Part shown: in pieces, positions 1 through 7,800 of the stretch
Position numbering within the stretch: position 1 is the stretch's first letter
How the letters are laid out: each line of letters begins with the position of its first letter
Assembly: GCA_964392115.1 (NCBI GenBank)
Contig: CAYMOU010000045.1
Location: 1-20,754 of the forward strand
Length of the DNA: 20,754 bases
Direction: 5' to 3'
From: CAYXWM01 sp964392115
GTDB lineage: Bacteria > Bacillota > Clostridia > Lachnospirales > WRBF01
Notes under the pieces: generated by a model
Seen by the model: only the letters and a program-made list of their open reading frames with translations
Told to the model about the DNA's origin: nothing
The model's database searches: none
Translations under genes and position numbers: made by a program

Positions 1-92
1 TCAGCTTGCTTGTATGCTTATTTGGTTATTTTGACAGTTTGAAGACGCTCTCTAACCTTTAAGCAGGAATCTGATTTCGCCTAATATTTATT
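1..92 (+). other. Left edge, possible 3' tail of an upstream gene
   Basis: All three + frames are open from the window edge to a stop, at about 33, 42 and 62. The frames ending at 42 and 62 are hydrophobic. One of them may be the C-terminus of an upstream gene whose transcript ends at the hairpin at 93-128. Too little sequence is present to choose a frame or name a product. Confidence 0.2.
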
Positions 93-128
93 AAAACACT
101 CCTGAACATTGTTTTAGGAGTGTTTTTT
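93..128 (+). terminator. Rho-independent terminator of the upstream transcript
   Basis: Eleven bases at 93-103 (AAAACACTCCT) pair perfectly with 116-126 (AGGAGTGTTTT), with a 12-base loop and a T run that ends the stem. This is a standard intrinsic terminator on the + strand. It separates whatever lies to the left from the regulator leader. Confidence 0.85.
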
Positions 129-532
129 GTATATCCCAAGCAAAACTATACGCTTTTGGAGCTTCATCTTATAAATGAAACACCCCAATTACTAAATTTA
201 CCCGTAATACAAGCGGTTTTCAGCCTTGTCTAAACGCAAGGGGAAAACCCAATATACCCATGTTACTGTATTGAAAACAATACAAGACATATTCTGAAAT
301 ACTTAAAGAGATGAGGTATCCACAGTAATTTTTCTACCAAACAGGAACAAGATACGTTATAATACCAAAATTAGCTAAAGAACACTATAACCGGTTGGGT
401 GAAACAATATATACCGGCAGGTGACTTAAAGATAGAATTTTGCAGTATTTTTTAACGAATAATCCGGTTTGGAAATGTCTAATACATAAAAATCTGCTTA
501 TAATTAAACATTATAGAAAGGACGGAAATTTA
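129..532 (+). other. Long leader/intergenic stretch before the CdaR-type regulator
   Basis: About 400 bases without a credible gene. It begins after the terminator at 93-128. It contains the conserved block at 204-290 and, near 391-417, a CCGGT/ACCGG stem. A TATAAT at 358-363 could be a -10 box, but I see no good -35 for it. An in-frame ATG at 440 has no ribosome binding site and is not taken as the start of the downstream gene. Confidence 0.6.
204..290 (+). ncRNA. Candidate structured RNA, copy A (conserved core)
   Basis: This 87-base block aligns with 4382-4465. Shared words include GTAATnCAAGCGG, TTTT, CTTnTCTAAAnGnAA, AAAACC and CTGnATTGAAAACAAnACAAG. Both copies begin shortly after an intrinsic terminator and precede a + strand gene. 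In this copy TGTATTG/CAATACA (267-284) can form a 7-bp hairpin with an AAAA loop, but the changes in the other copy are not compensatory, so that helix is not supported by covariation. The element may extend to about 425 (CCGGT/ACCGG stem). I cannot match it to a riboswitch or RNA family I know, and the strand is assumed from context. Confidence 0.35.
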
Positions 533-1675
533 ATGGAAATGTTAACAAAAGAAATTGCCCAAGAAATAGTAGACAGAGCTATGAAAGTAATTTCTTACAA
601 CGTTAATGTAATGGACCGTCACGGAAGAATTATTGCATCGGGAGATAAAAGCAGAATAAACCAAAAGCATGAAGGTGCAATACTGGCTCTTGAGCGCAGA
701 AGTTCTTTTGATGTTACAGAAGATATTTCCAAGGATCTTAGAGGAGTAATGTCAGGGGTTAATTTGTTAATAGAGTTTATGGGTGAACCGGTGGGCGTTA
801 TCGGCATAACCGGAAATACAGACGAGGTTCGTAAATATGGCGAGATAGTTAAAATGCTTGCAGAGTTATTTATTGAGCATTCGTATTTCTTGAAAAAGGC
901 ACAATGGGATAAAAATGTAAAGGAGGATTTCCTGCTATCACTGATACACAGCAACGAGTCCGGCTCTTCAAAAATTGCAGCAGGAGCAAGCAGGTTAAAT
1001 TTCAGCCTGAATAAATATCATTGCGTTTGCTTGGTGGATTTTAATTTTATTGATATGACTGATTTCAAAGTCGATATGGAGAAAATTATAAATTTTTTGT
1101 CAAACAGACTGATGATTAAGTATACGGGTATCCAAAATACTTTCCAGACAATATTTCTTCTTTCGGATAATTGTCCAAACAAATTAAACGAAGATTGTCA
1201 TGAAAAATGTAGCCGGCTTTTAAATATGTTAACTCAAAACAGCTATAATAATTATAACATAATAATCGGAAAAACTTTGTTTGGTGAGGATGGCATTCGA
1301 GATTCATATTCATCTGTAAAAGATGCATTAAAATACGCAAATAAAAACAAAATAAAACACAGGATAATTGAAGTTGATGATTTAATCAATAAAATGATAT
1401 TTTTAAATATTAAGCCCTCCTGGCTGGTTAAACACTATACAAATATTTGGAGTATGCTTGTTAAGGGCGACAGAGGAAACGAATTAATCGAAACTTTAAA
1501 TATTTATTTTAAAGAAAATTGTGAAAGCAAAAACGCTGCCCTAAAATTAAATATTCATAGAAACACCTTAATTTACAGATTCGATAAAATAAATGAATTA
1601 ACCGGAAAAGATGTTAAAAACAAAAATGATTTACTTACTCTTTATGTAGCTAAATGTCTATACGAAAATTTGTAA
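533..1675 (+). CDS. CdaR-family sugar-diacid/glycerate transcriptional regulator
   Basis: This is a cytoplasmic DNA-binding regulator of about 380 residues. The N-terminal ~135 residues match the sugar-diacid recognition domain of CdaR-type proteins, starting with a helix (EIAQEIVDRAMKVISYNVNV) and containing the GEPVGVIGITG segment. The C-terminal ~50 residues form the PucR/CdaR helix-turn-helix: NAALKLNIHRNTLIYRFDKI begins at about residue 334. The ATG at 533 is chosen because AGAAAGGA lies about 10 bases upstream; the in-frame ATG at 440 has no such site. CdaR in E. coli responds to glucarate, galactarate or glycerate and activates their uptake and catabolic genes. The GntP permease and glycerate kinase directly downstream make glycerate or a related acid the likely effector. 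The gene is noticeably more A+T-rich than its neighbours. Family assignment is firm; the ligand is inferred. Confidence 0.9.
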   Translation: MEMLTKEIAQEIVDRAMKVISYNVNVMDRHGRIIASGDKSRINQKHEGAILALERRSSFDVTEDISKDLRGVMSGVNLLIEFMGEPVGVIGITGNTDEVRKYGEIVKMLAELFIEHSYFLKKAQWDKNVKEDFLLSLIHSNESGSSKIAAGASRLNFSLNKYHCVCLVDFNFIDMTDFKVDMEKIINFLSNRLMIKYTGIQNTFQTIFLLSDNCPNKLNEDCHEKCSRLLNMLTQNSYNNYNIIIGKTLFGEDGIRDSYSSVKDALKYANKNKIKHRIIEVDDLINKMIFLNIKPSWLVKHYTNIWSMLVKGDRGNELIETLNIYFKENCESKNAALKLNIHRNTLIYRFDKINELTGKDVKNKNDLLTLYVAKCLYENL

Positions 1676-1683
1676 TAGGAAAT

Positions 1684-1703
1684 TTTTGTGCCTATGCACA
1701 AAA
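1684..1703 (+). terminator. Short hairpin after the regulator gene (weak terminator or operator)
   Basis: TTTTGTGC (1684-1691) pairs perfectly with GCACAAAA (1696-1703) around a 4-base loop, 9 bases after the regulator stop. The bases that follow are A/T-rich but not a clean T run, so termination would be leaky. As a 20-base DNA palindrome it could equally be a protein-binding site. Confidence 0.4.
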
Positions 1704-1764
1704 TATTCTTATATATTTTTAAATTTATATGCTTAGGTACAGTGTCTTTTGTATAAAAAATAAT

Positions 1765-1770
1765 TATAAT
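1765..1770 (+). promoter_or_regulatory. Possible -10 element for the permease-kinase operon
   Basis: A consensus TATAAT lies in the gap between regulator and permease, 10 bases before the long inverted repeat at 1781-1850. A matching -35 is not evident at 17 bases (GTGTCT). That would fit an activator-dependent promoter such as those CdaR acts on. Weak evidence. Confidence 0.3.
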
Positions 1771-1780
1771 CGTTAGACTG

Positions 1781-1850
1781 TTGTGGATTTGTTTTCTTCT
1801 ATACTTAAATCGGGGTTAATGTTCCATATGTATTCAAGTATAATCCACAA
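1781..1850 (+). promoter_or_regulatory. Two-part inverted repeat in the leader of the GntP permease gene
   Basis: TTGTGGAT (1781-1788) pairs with ATCCACAA (1843-1850). Directly inside it TATACTT (1800-1806) pairs with AAGTATA (1836-1842). An 11-base bulge lies on the left arm and 29 bases form the loop. The structure ends 28 bases before the permease ATG. It may be an operator for the adjacent CdaR-type regulator or an mRNA hairpin; the sequence alone does not decide. Confidence 0.5.
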
Positions 1851-1878
1851 AAAAACTTACTTTTGAAAGGGGTTCATT

Positions 1879-3138
1879 ATGCCTGTTGTAAGTATTTACG
1901 GAGCGGTGTTGGCTCTGGTTGTTGCAATCTTTTTAATTTTAAAAAAGGTTCCTCCTGTGTACGGAATGATAGCGGGTGCTTTACTGGGCGCTCTCGTTGG
2001 AGGAGTTGGGCTGCCTGAATCTGTCACTATGATGATGGATGGTGCAAAAGGAATTATTCCGGCTGTTTTGAGAATTCTATGCGCCGGTATTTTAGCCGGG
2101 GTTCTTATCGAATCCGGTGCGGCAAGAGTTATAGCCGAAACCTTGGTGGAAAAAATAGGACAAACCCGTTCTTTGGTTGCCCTTGCCTTAGCAACTTTAA
2201 TTTTAACTGCAGTAGGCGTGTTTATTGACGTTGCTGTAATTACAGTTTCACCTATCGCTATCGCAATTGCAGGTAAAGCAAGCTTATCACGCTTTTCAAT
2301 TTTGTTGGCTATGGTAGGCGGCGGCAAAGCCGGTAACATTATTTCACCAAACCCCAACGCAATTGCTGCTTCTGACTTTTTCGGCATTCCCTTAACATCA
2401 CTTATGGTAGCCGGAATTATACCCTGTGTTATCGGTCTTGTTGTAACTTGTATTTTGGCATCCAAGTTAAAAAACAAAGGTAACATTGTTGAGGCACAGA
2501 CTGAAAAATCAACTTCAAGAGAAAACCTTCCAAGCTTTTTTACTTCAATTTTGGCTCCCTTGGTAGCAATAGTTCTGCTTTCTTTAAGACCCATTGCAAA
2601 CATAGTCATAGACCCTATGATAGCCCTTCCGGTAGGCGGAATAATAGGTGCTTTATGTATGGGCAAAATTAAAAATATAATCAACTTTTCAATTGCAGGC
2701 TTAAACAGAATGTCCGGTGTTGCCATCATGCTTATCGGAACAGGTGCCTTGGCCGGAGTAATTTCAAATTCAGAAGTTCGTCAAGTAATTTCAGACTTGC
2801 TGAATATTTCGGGATTACCTTCATTCTTGCTGGCACCTATCAGCGGCGCTTTAATGTCTTTCGCTACTGCTTCAACCACAGCCGGAACAAGCGTGGCCTG
2901 TGCAGCCTTTGGTGAAACAATTGTAGATTTAGGCGTATCCTCTATTGCGGCGGCAGCTATGATTCATGCAGGTGCAACCGTATTAGACCACGTACCCCAC
3001 GGAAGCTTTTTCCATGCTACCGGTGGCGCTGTAGGAATGGATATGAAAGAAAGATTAAAACTTATACCTTATGAATCGCTTGTGGGTATATCTTTGGCTA
3101 TAGTTTCAACTATAGTATACGGAGTAATTTTAGGTTAG
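1879..3138 (+). CDS. GntP-family permease, probably for glycerate
   Basis: A 419-residue polytopic inner-membrane protein with about 12 hydrophobic segments, close to the usual length of GntP-family carboxylate/H+ symporters. Family hallmarks are GGGKAGNIISPNPNAIAAS (about residues 150-170) and, near the C-terminus, the segment TTAGTSVACAAFGE followed by HAGATVLDHVPHGSFFHATGG-like sequence. GAAAGGGG lies just upstream of the ATG. The stop is 12 bases before the glycerate kinase start, so the two genes are almost certainly co-transcribed and translationally close. GntP members carry gluconate, glycerate and similar acids. The kinase next door points to glycerate, but this is inference from context and gluconate-like substrates are not excluded. 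Confidence 0.9.
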   Translation: MPVVSIYGAVLALVVAIFLILKKVPPVYGMIAGALLGALVGGVGLPESVTMMMDGAKGIIPAVLRILCAGILAGVLIESGAARVIAETLVEKIGQTRSLVALALATLILTAVGVFIDVAVITVSPIAIAIAGKASLSRFSILLAMVGGGKAGNIISPNPNAIAASDFFGIPLTSLMVAGIIPCVIGLVVTCILASKLKNKGNIVEAQTEKSTSRENLPSFFTSILAPLVAIVLLSLRPIANIVIDPMIALPVGGIIGALCMGKIKNIINFSIAGLNRMSGVAIMLIGTGALAGVISNSEVRQVISDLLNISGLPSFLLAPISGALMSFATASTTAGTSVACAAFGETIVDLGVSSIAAAAMIHAGATVLDHVPHGSFFHATGGAVGMDMKERLKLIPYESLVGISLAIVSTIVYGVILG

Positions 3139-3150
3139 GGAGGAAACACC

Positions 3151-4290
3151 TTGCACGTTGTAATCGCAATGGATTCCTTTAAGGAATGTATGAGTGCATT
3201 AGAAGCCTGTAATGAAGTTAAAGCAGGTTTTACGGAAGTTTTAGGCGAGGAATTGTCTGTAAAAGTTGTTCCTATGGCTGACGGCGGTGAAGGAACAGTA
3301 CAATCACTGGTTGACGTAACCCAAGGCAAGATTATAAAAACTACGGTTACCGGCCCTATGAGAAATAAAGTAGAAGCTACTTACGGAATTTTAGGCGACG
3401 GTAAAACCGCCGTTATAGAAATGGCGTCTGCTTCCGGTCTGGCTCTTGTGCCTGTAGACAAAAGAAACCCTCTTTTGTCAAGCACCTATGGCACGGGTGA
3501 GCTTATTTTAAAGGCCATTGAAACCGGGGTTGACAACATTATTTTAGGAATCGGCGGCAGTGCAACAAATGACGGCGGCTCCGGAATGGCTGCTGCTCTG
3601 GGAGTAAGGTTTTTGGATGCAAACCAAAACGAAATCAATCCTTGCGGCGGAGAGCTGAATAAAATTGATAAAATTGATGTTTCTCAAGTAAACCCTAAGC
3701 TGAGTTCGGTAAATTTTGTTGTAGCTTGCGATGTTGACAATCCCCTAACCGGCGAAAGAGGCGCATCAAATATTTTCGGACCTCAAAAAGGTGCAACTCC
3801 CGAAATGGTTAAGATTCTTGACGAAAACTTGAAGCATTACAGCAAAAAAGTATTGGAATTCACCGGTAAAGATATTGAAAACGTACCCGGTTCCGGTGCT
3901 GCCGGCGGGCTTGGCGGTGGCTGTTTAGCTTTTTTAAATGCCCAACTGCAAAGAGGCATAGAAATAGTAACAAAAGCCTCTAATTTAGAGGAAGCTGTAA
4001 AAACCGCTGATTTTGTTATCACCGGAGAAGGACGAATCGATAAGCAAACGGCCTTCGGTAAAACGCCTATGGGTGTTGCAAAGGTGGCAAAAATGCATAA
4101 TATTCCTGTAATTGCCCTGGCCGGTATGCTTGGAGACGGTTACGAGGAAGTATATAAAATCGGCATAGACTCCGCTTTTTGTATTCTGCAAGGAGTATGC
4201 GACATTGATAATGCCCTTGCAAACGGTAAAGAAAATTTAAGAAAAACTTCAAGAAATGTTGCAAGTTTACTTAAAATGTTGTCAAAATAA
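3151..4290 (+). CDS. glxK: Glycerate 2-kinase (GarK/GlxK family)
   Basis: A 379-residue cytoplasmic kinase of the GarK/GlxK fold, which phosphorylates D-glycerate to 2-phosphoglycerate and feeds lower glycolysis. Visible family motifs are VIAMDSFKECMSA at the N-terminus, PMADGGEGT (41-49), GIGGSATNDGG (133-143), PGSGAAGGLGGG (about 246-257) and TGEGRIDKQTAFGKTP (291 on). Length is typical for the family. The start is TTG at 3151, preceded by AGGGAGG 7-8 bases upstream. It is the last gene of the regulator-permease-kinase module and is followed by a strong terminator at 4309-4348. The symbol reflects family membership; garK is the alternative name. Confidence 0.93.
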   Translation: MHVVIAMDSFKECMSALEACNEVKAGFTEVLGEELSVKVVPMADGGEGTVQSLVDVTQGKIIKTTVTGPMRNKVEATYGILGDGKTAVIEMASASGLALVPVDKRNPLLSSTYGTGELILKAIETGVDNIILGIGGSATNDGGSGMAAALGVRFLDANQNEINPCGGELNKIDKIDVSQVNPKLSSVNFVVACDVDNPLTGERGASNIFGPQKGATPEMVKILDENLKHYSKKVLEFTGKDIENVPGSGAAGGLGGGCLAFLNAQLQRGIEIVTKASNLEEAVKTADFVITGEGRIDKQTAFGKTPMGVAKVAKMHNIPVIALAGMLGDGYEEVYKIGIDSAFCILQGVCDIDNALANGKENLRKTSRNVASLLKMLSK

Positions 4291-4308
4291 ATATAAATGT
4301 TATTTTTC

Positions 4309-4348
4309 AGAGGTTATATGATGCATTAAAAATCATATAACCTCTTTT
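4309..4348 (+). terminator. Rho-independent terminator after glycerate kinase
   Basis: A perfect 14-bp stem pairs AGAGGTTATATGAT (4309-4322) with ATCATATAACCTCT (4332-4345) around a 9-base loop, ending in TTTT. It lies 18 bases after the kinase stop and closes the glycerate operon. Confidence 0.93.
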
Positions 4349-4800
4349 ATTTCCACGGATTTTTACAGATTTTGTTATACAGTAATGCAAGCGGATTTTA
4401 ACTTTTCTAAATGTAATCAGAAAAACCACATTACCAAAAGCTGCATTGAAAACAACACAAGGCTTGTCCTTTAAGCCATGAAGTGATAAAATAAGCAGAA
4501 TAGGTTTTCTGTGATATAACGTAGAAAAACACAAAGTGTAGTAGTTTCTGGATTGATAATTACAATCAATCCGATACGGATTGCGATTTAGAAAGGTGTG
4601 ATTGCCTGCATACAGAAAAAAACATTGCGACATCTATTTCGTCGATAATATATTACAAAACTCAACAACCGGTCTCGGTTTATAGCTTTTTATACCATTA
4701 TGAAAGTTGAAACTAAATCTACTTTATTTCGTTATAGGTTGTAGGGGTAAAAGTTAATTTATCAGACGATTATTGACAACAATTTTTAGGGGGTTGTAAA
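4349..4800 (+). other. 450-base gene-free region before the SLH surface protein
   Basis: No credible coding sequence on either strand. It holds the second copy of the conserved block (4382-4465), the competing hairpins at 4550-4583 and a small AACCG/CGGTT hairpin at 4667-4680 followed by an A/T-rich tail. TTGAAA (4707-4712) with GTTATA at 4731-4736 (18-base spacer) is a poor promoter candidate. AGGGGG (4788-4793) is the ribosome binding site of the downstream gene. Confidence 0.6.
4382..4614 (+). ncRNA. Candidate structured RNA, copy B, with 3' competing hairpins
   Basis: The first 84 bases (4382-4465) align with 204-290. The 5' end ATGCAAGC (4385-4392) can pair with GCCTGCAT (4604-4611) at seven of eight positions, giving an outer closing helix of about 220 bases. 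Inside the 3' half, GGATTGAT (4550-4557) pairs with ATCAATCC (4565-4572), while CAATCCG (4567-4573) pairs with CGGATTG (4577-4583). The shared middle strand makes the two hairpins mutually exclusive. No known RNA family is recognised. It lies between a terminator and the SLH protein gene, so it could be a freestanding RNA or a long 5' leader. Confidence 0.4.
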
Positions 4801-7800
4801 ATGTTTAACAAAACGGTTTTTAAAAAATCTATTGCTTTTTTATTGTTTATCACAATTATTTTTTCATTGCAGTCTAATATTATATTTGCTTCGGTGCCGG
4901 GAGCGTCACGTAATGCAGAGGCGGCGAGTGCCGGAGTGCCTACTATATCCGTAGGTGATGCGACATCAATAACACAAACCGGTGCTAGAGTGGCTGTGGA
5001 TATTTCTTATGACAGTACGCTTCATGTGCCGGGTTCCGGTTTCATCTATTACTCTCTTTCGAATAATCCGGAAACAGACGGAAATTCAATAAGTATAGGT
5101 GCTGCAAGCGGTACCTTTGATATTCCCGGCCTTTCTGCCGGAACCACCTACTATTACACAGCGGTTTTGAATTACAAAGCAGTCGGAGATGATACTCCGT
5201 TAAAAGTAACAAGCCAAATAAAGAGTTTTACAACACAGGCTCCGCCGGCTCCTCCGGCTCCTTCCGTTACCATAGATAACCCTACCGTTATGTATAGCGG
5301 TCTGTCAACTGCGGTTGTCACTTTTTCCTATTCATCAGCCAATTGTACAGTTACAGAATACGGTGTAGAAGTTAATGATGCACCTAATAGTCCGGTAGCT
5401 TCCACTCAAAGCGGCGCTACCTACAGCAAAGTTATTTCGGGGCTAGAAGTTGGTCCAACCTATATAATTAAGGGTTATGTAAAGTACTTGGATGCCTCGA
5501 ATATTGCACATACCAAGTATAGCGGTGTAGTCAATTATAAACATGCCACTGTTAAGCCTTCGGTTACCACAAAAGCTGCTTCCTATAGCTCCTCTTTGGG
5601 AAATATATCTGCTACGGCTACCATTGTTACCTCCGGTTCGTCAGATGTAACCAATAAGGGATTTGTTTACTCTTTTGATAATAGCGTACCTACCGTAGAC
5701 GACAATAAAAGCAAGGTGGACGGCAATGTTCTCGCCAATACCACAAATGTTGATTATAGTACTATAATTATTCCACAATCCGGCAAAACAAAATGTTATA
5801 TCCGTGCTTACGCTACCAGCATTGTTGATACTGTTTACGGTGCGGTTATAACTGTAGATTTGCCCGGAACCGTAGCTGTAACAACAAACGCTGCTACCGA
5901 TATTACGGGAAATTCAGCCACAGCCAATACTAGGGTAACCAATGTTGGGTTGGGAATTTCAAACAGCGGTGTTGTTTATAGCAAATCTGCTTCCAATTTA
6001 ACCAAAGGTGCTTCCAATTCCTATTATAAAGAAGACAGCATTACAGCAATCGGTACAAGAACATACAGTTTAACCAATCTTGAGCCGGGCACCACTTATT
6101 ATGTTAAGGCATATGTAATAAACAGAAACGGAATTTTAACCTATGACAGCAGTTACGTTTCTTTTACAACTTCTTCTTCAACTTCATCGGTAACAACCAA
6201 TTCCTCTACAAATATAGCGGCTAATTCAGCCACAGGTAACATTAATGTTTCAAGCGTGGGAGCCGGAATAAGCTACAGTGGTGTGGTTTATTCAACATCC
6301 ACCTCGTATTTAACAAAGGGATCATCAAATTCTTCTTATAAAGAGGCTTCAAATACAACAACCGGCACGAAAACTTACAGTTTAACAAACCTGGAGCCTT
6401 CTACCGTGTATTATGTTAAGGGATATGTCATAAACAAAAGCGGAAGTATAACCTATGCAAGTAACTATACTTCGTTTACAACTTTAAACAACTCTAATAT
6501 CCCTACGGTCAGAACCGTATCCACAAGCAATGTAACCAATACCACCGTAGATGTTACAATTAATGTTACTTCTGATAACGGTTATTCCATTACCGACAGA
6601 GGTGTTGTTTACTCAACATCTAATTCAACACCTACCATGAATGACAGTAGCAAATCAATAGGCGGTACAACCGGTAGTTCAACTTTTACCTTGTACAGCT
6701 TGACCGCCAATAAGACTTACTACGTAAGAGCATATGCAAAGAACAGCAAGGGCGTAGCTTACGGCACTGTATTATCTTTTAAAACAACAAACACTTCAGA
6801 CAGTGCGCCCTCAGCGTCTACTTCGGGTGTTTCAAATGTTACGTCATATACAGCTGAAGTGGATATTAACATTACCAACGCCGGTTCTTCAAACGTTACG
6901 GACAGAGGCGTGGTTTATTCTTCTTCCAATAGTTATCCGGAAATAGGCTTATCGGGCTGTTCCAAACAATCAGTATCGGGAACAACCGGAAGAGCTGTGG
7001 TAGTTCTCAGTTCATTAAATGCAAATACTACCTATTATGTAAGGTCTTATGCAAGAAACAGCAGCGGATATGCTTACGGAGATGTTAAAACATTTACAAC
7101 CGCCAGGTACGACAATATTCCGGCGGTTACAACAGACTCGGTTACCACGACCTCCGCAACTTCATTTGATGCAAGAATAAACGTAACAAAAGATAACGGA
7201 TACGCCGTTACGGAGCGTGGCGTGGTGTATTCCAGAACAAACAGCAGTATAGTGCTGAACGGCTCGTCTGTTTTATTTAAAACAACACCGGGAACAACCG
7301 GAACCGGTACGGTTTCTGTTACCGGTCTAACAGCCGGAACCACATATTATGTAAGAGCATATGCCACCAATAGATACGGCACGGCATACGGCGCTGTTAA
7401 GGAAATTACAACAAGCCAATACACTGTAACCACAGGTACCCCAACCAATATAACAGCCTCCGGTGCTACTGTAAGCGGTGTTGTATCAAGCAGCAGTGAC
7501 AAAATTACCGACAGGGGTATTGTTTATTCGGCTACCAACCCAACACCCACTATTTCGGACTACTATGTATCGGCAAACACTACCGCAACATCTTATTCAG
7601 TTTCATTAGCCGGATTAGCAATAAACACTAAATATTACGCAAGGGCGTATATTAAAACTTCCGAAGGTTATAGCTACGGTAGCGTTGTGAACTTTACAAC
7701 CGGCAATAATGATTTTGCTGTAACTGTTTTATACAAAACTTGGGAAGGCCAACAAGTAGGCGGCCAAACCTTGAACCTTAAAAAGGGCGTTACTATTAAG

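Noticed and set aside
440..532. Upstream ATG that would add 31 residues to the CdaR-type regulator
   Set aside because: No ribosome binding site before 440, and the added residues do not match the family N-terminus. AGAAAGGA sits correctly before the ATG at 533.
1896..2729. 277-codon open frame antisense to the GntP permease
   Set aside because: Composition is Ile/Pro/Ala/Thr-rich as expected for the complement of a membrane-protein gene, no ribosome binding site, and the sense gene is clearly real.
4349..4800. c-di-GMP riboswitch before the SLH surface-protein gene
   Set aside because: The expected conserved sequence words of the GEMM type are absent; the element present is a different one.
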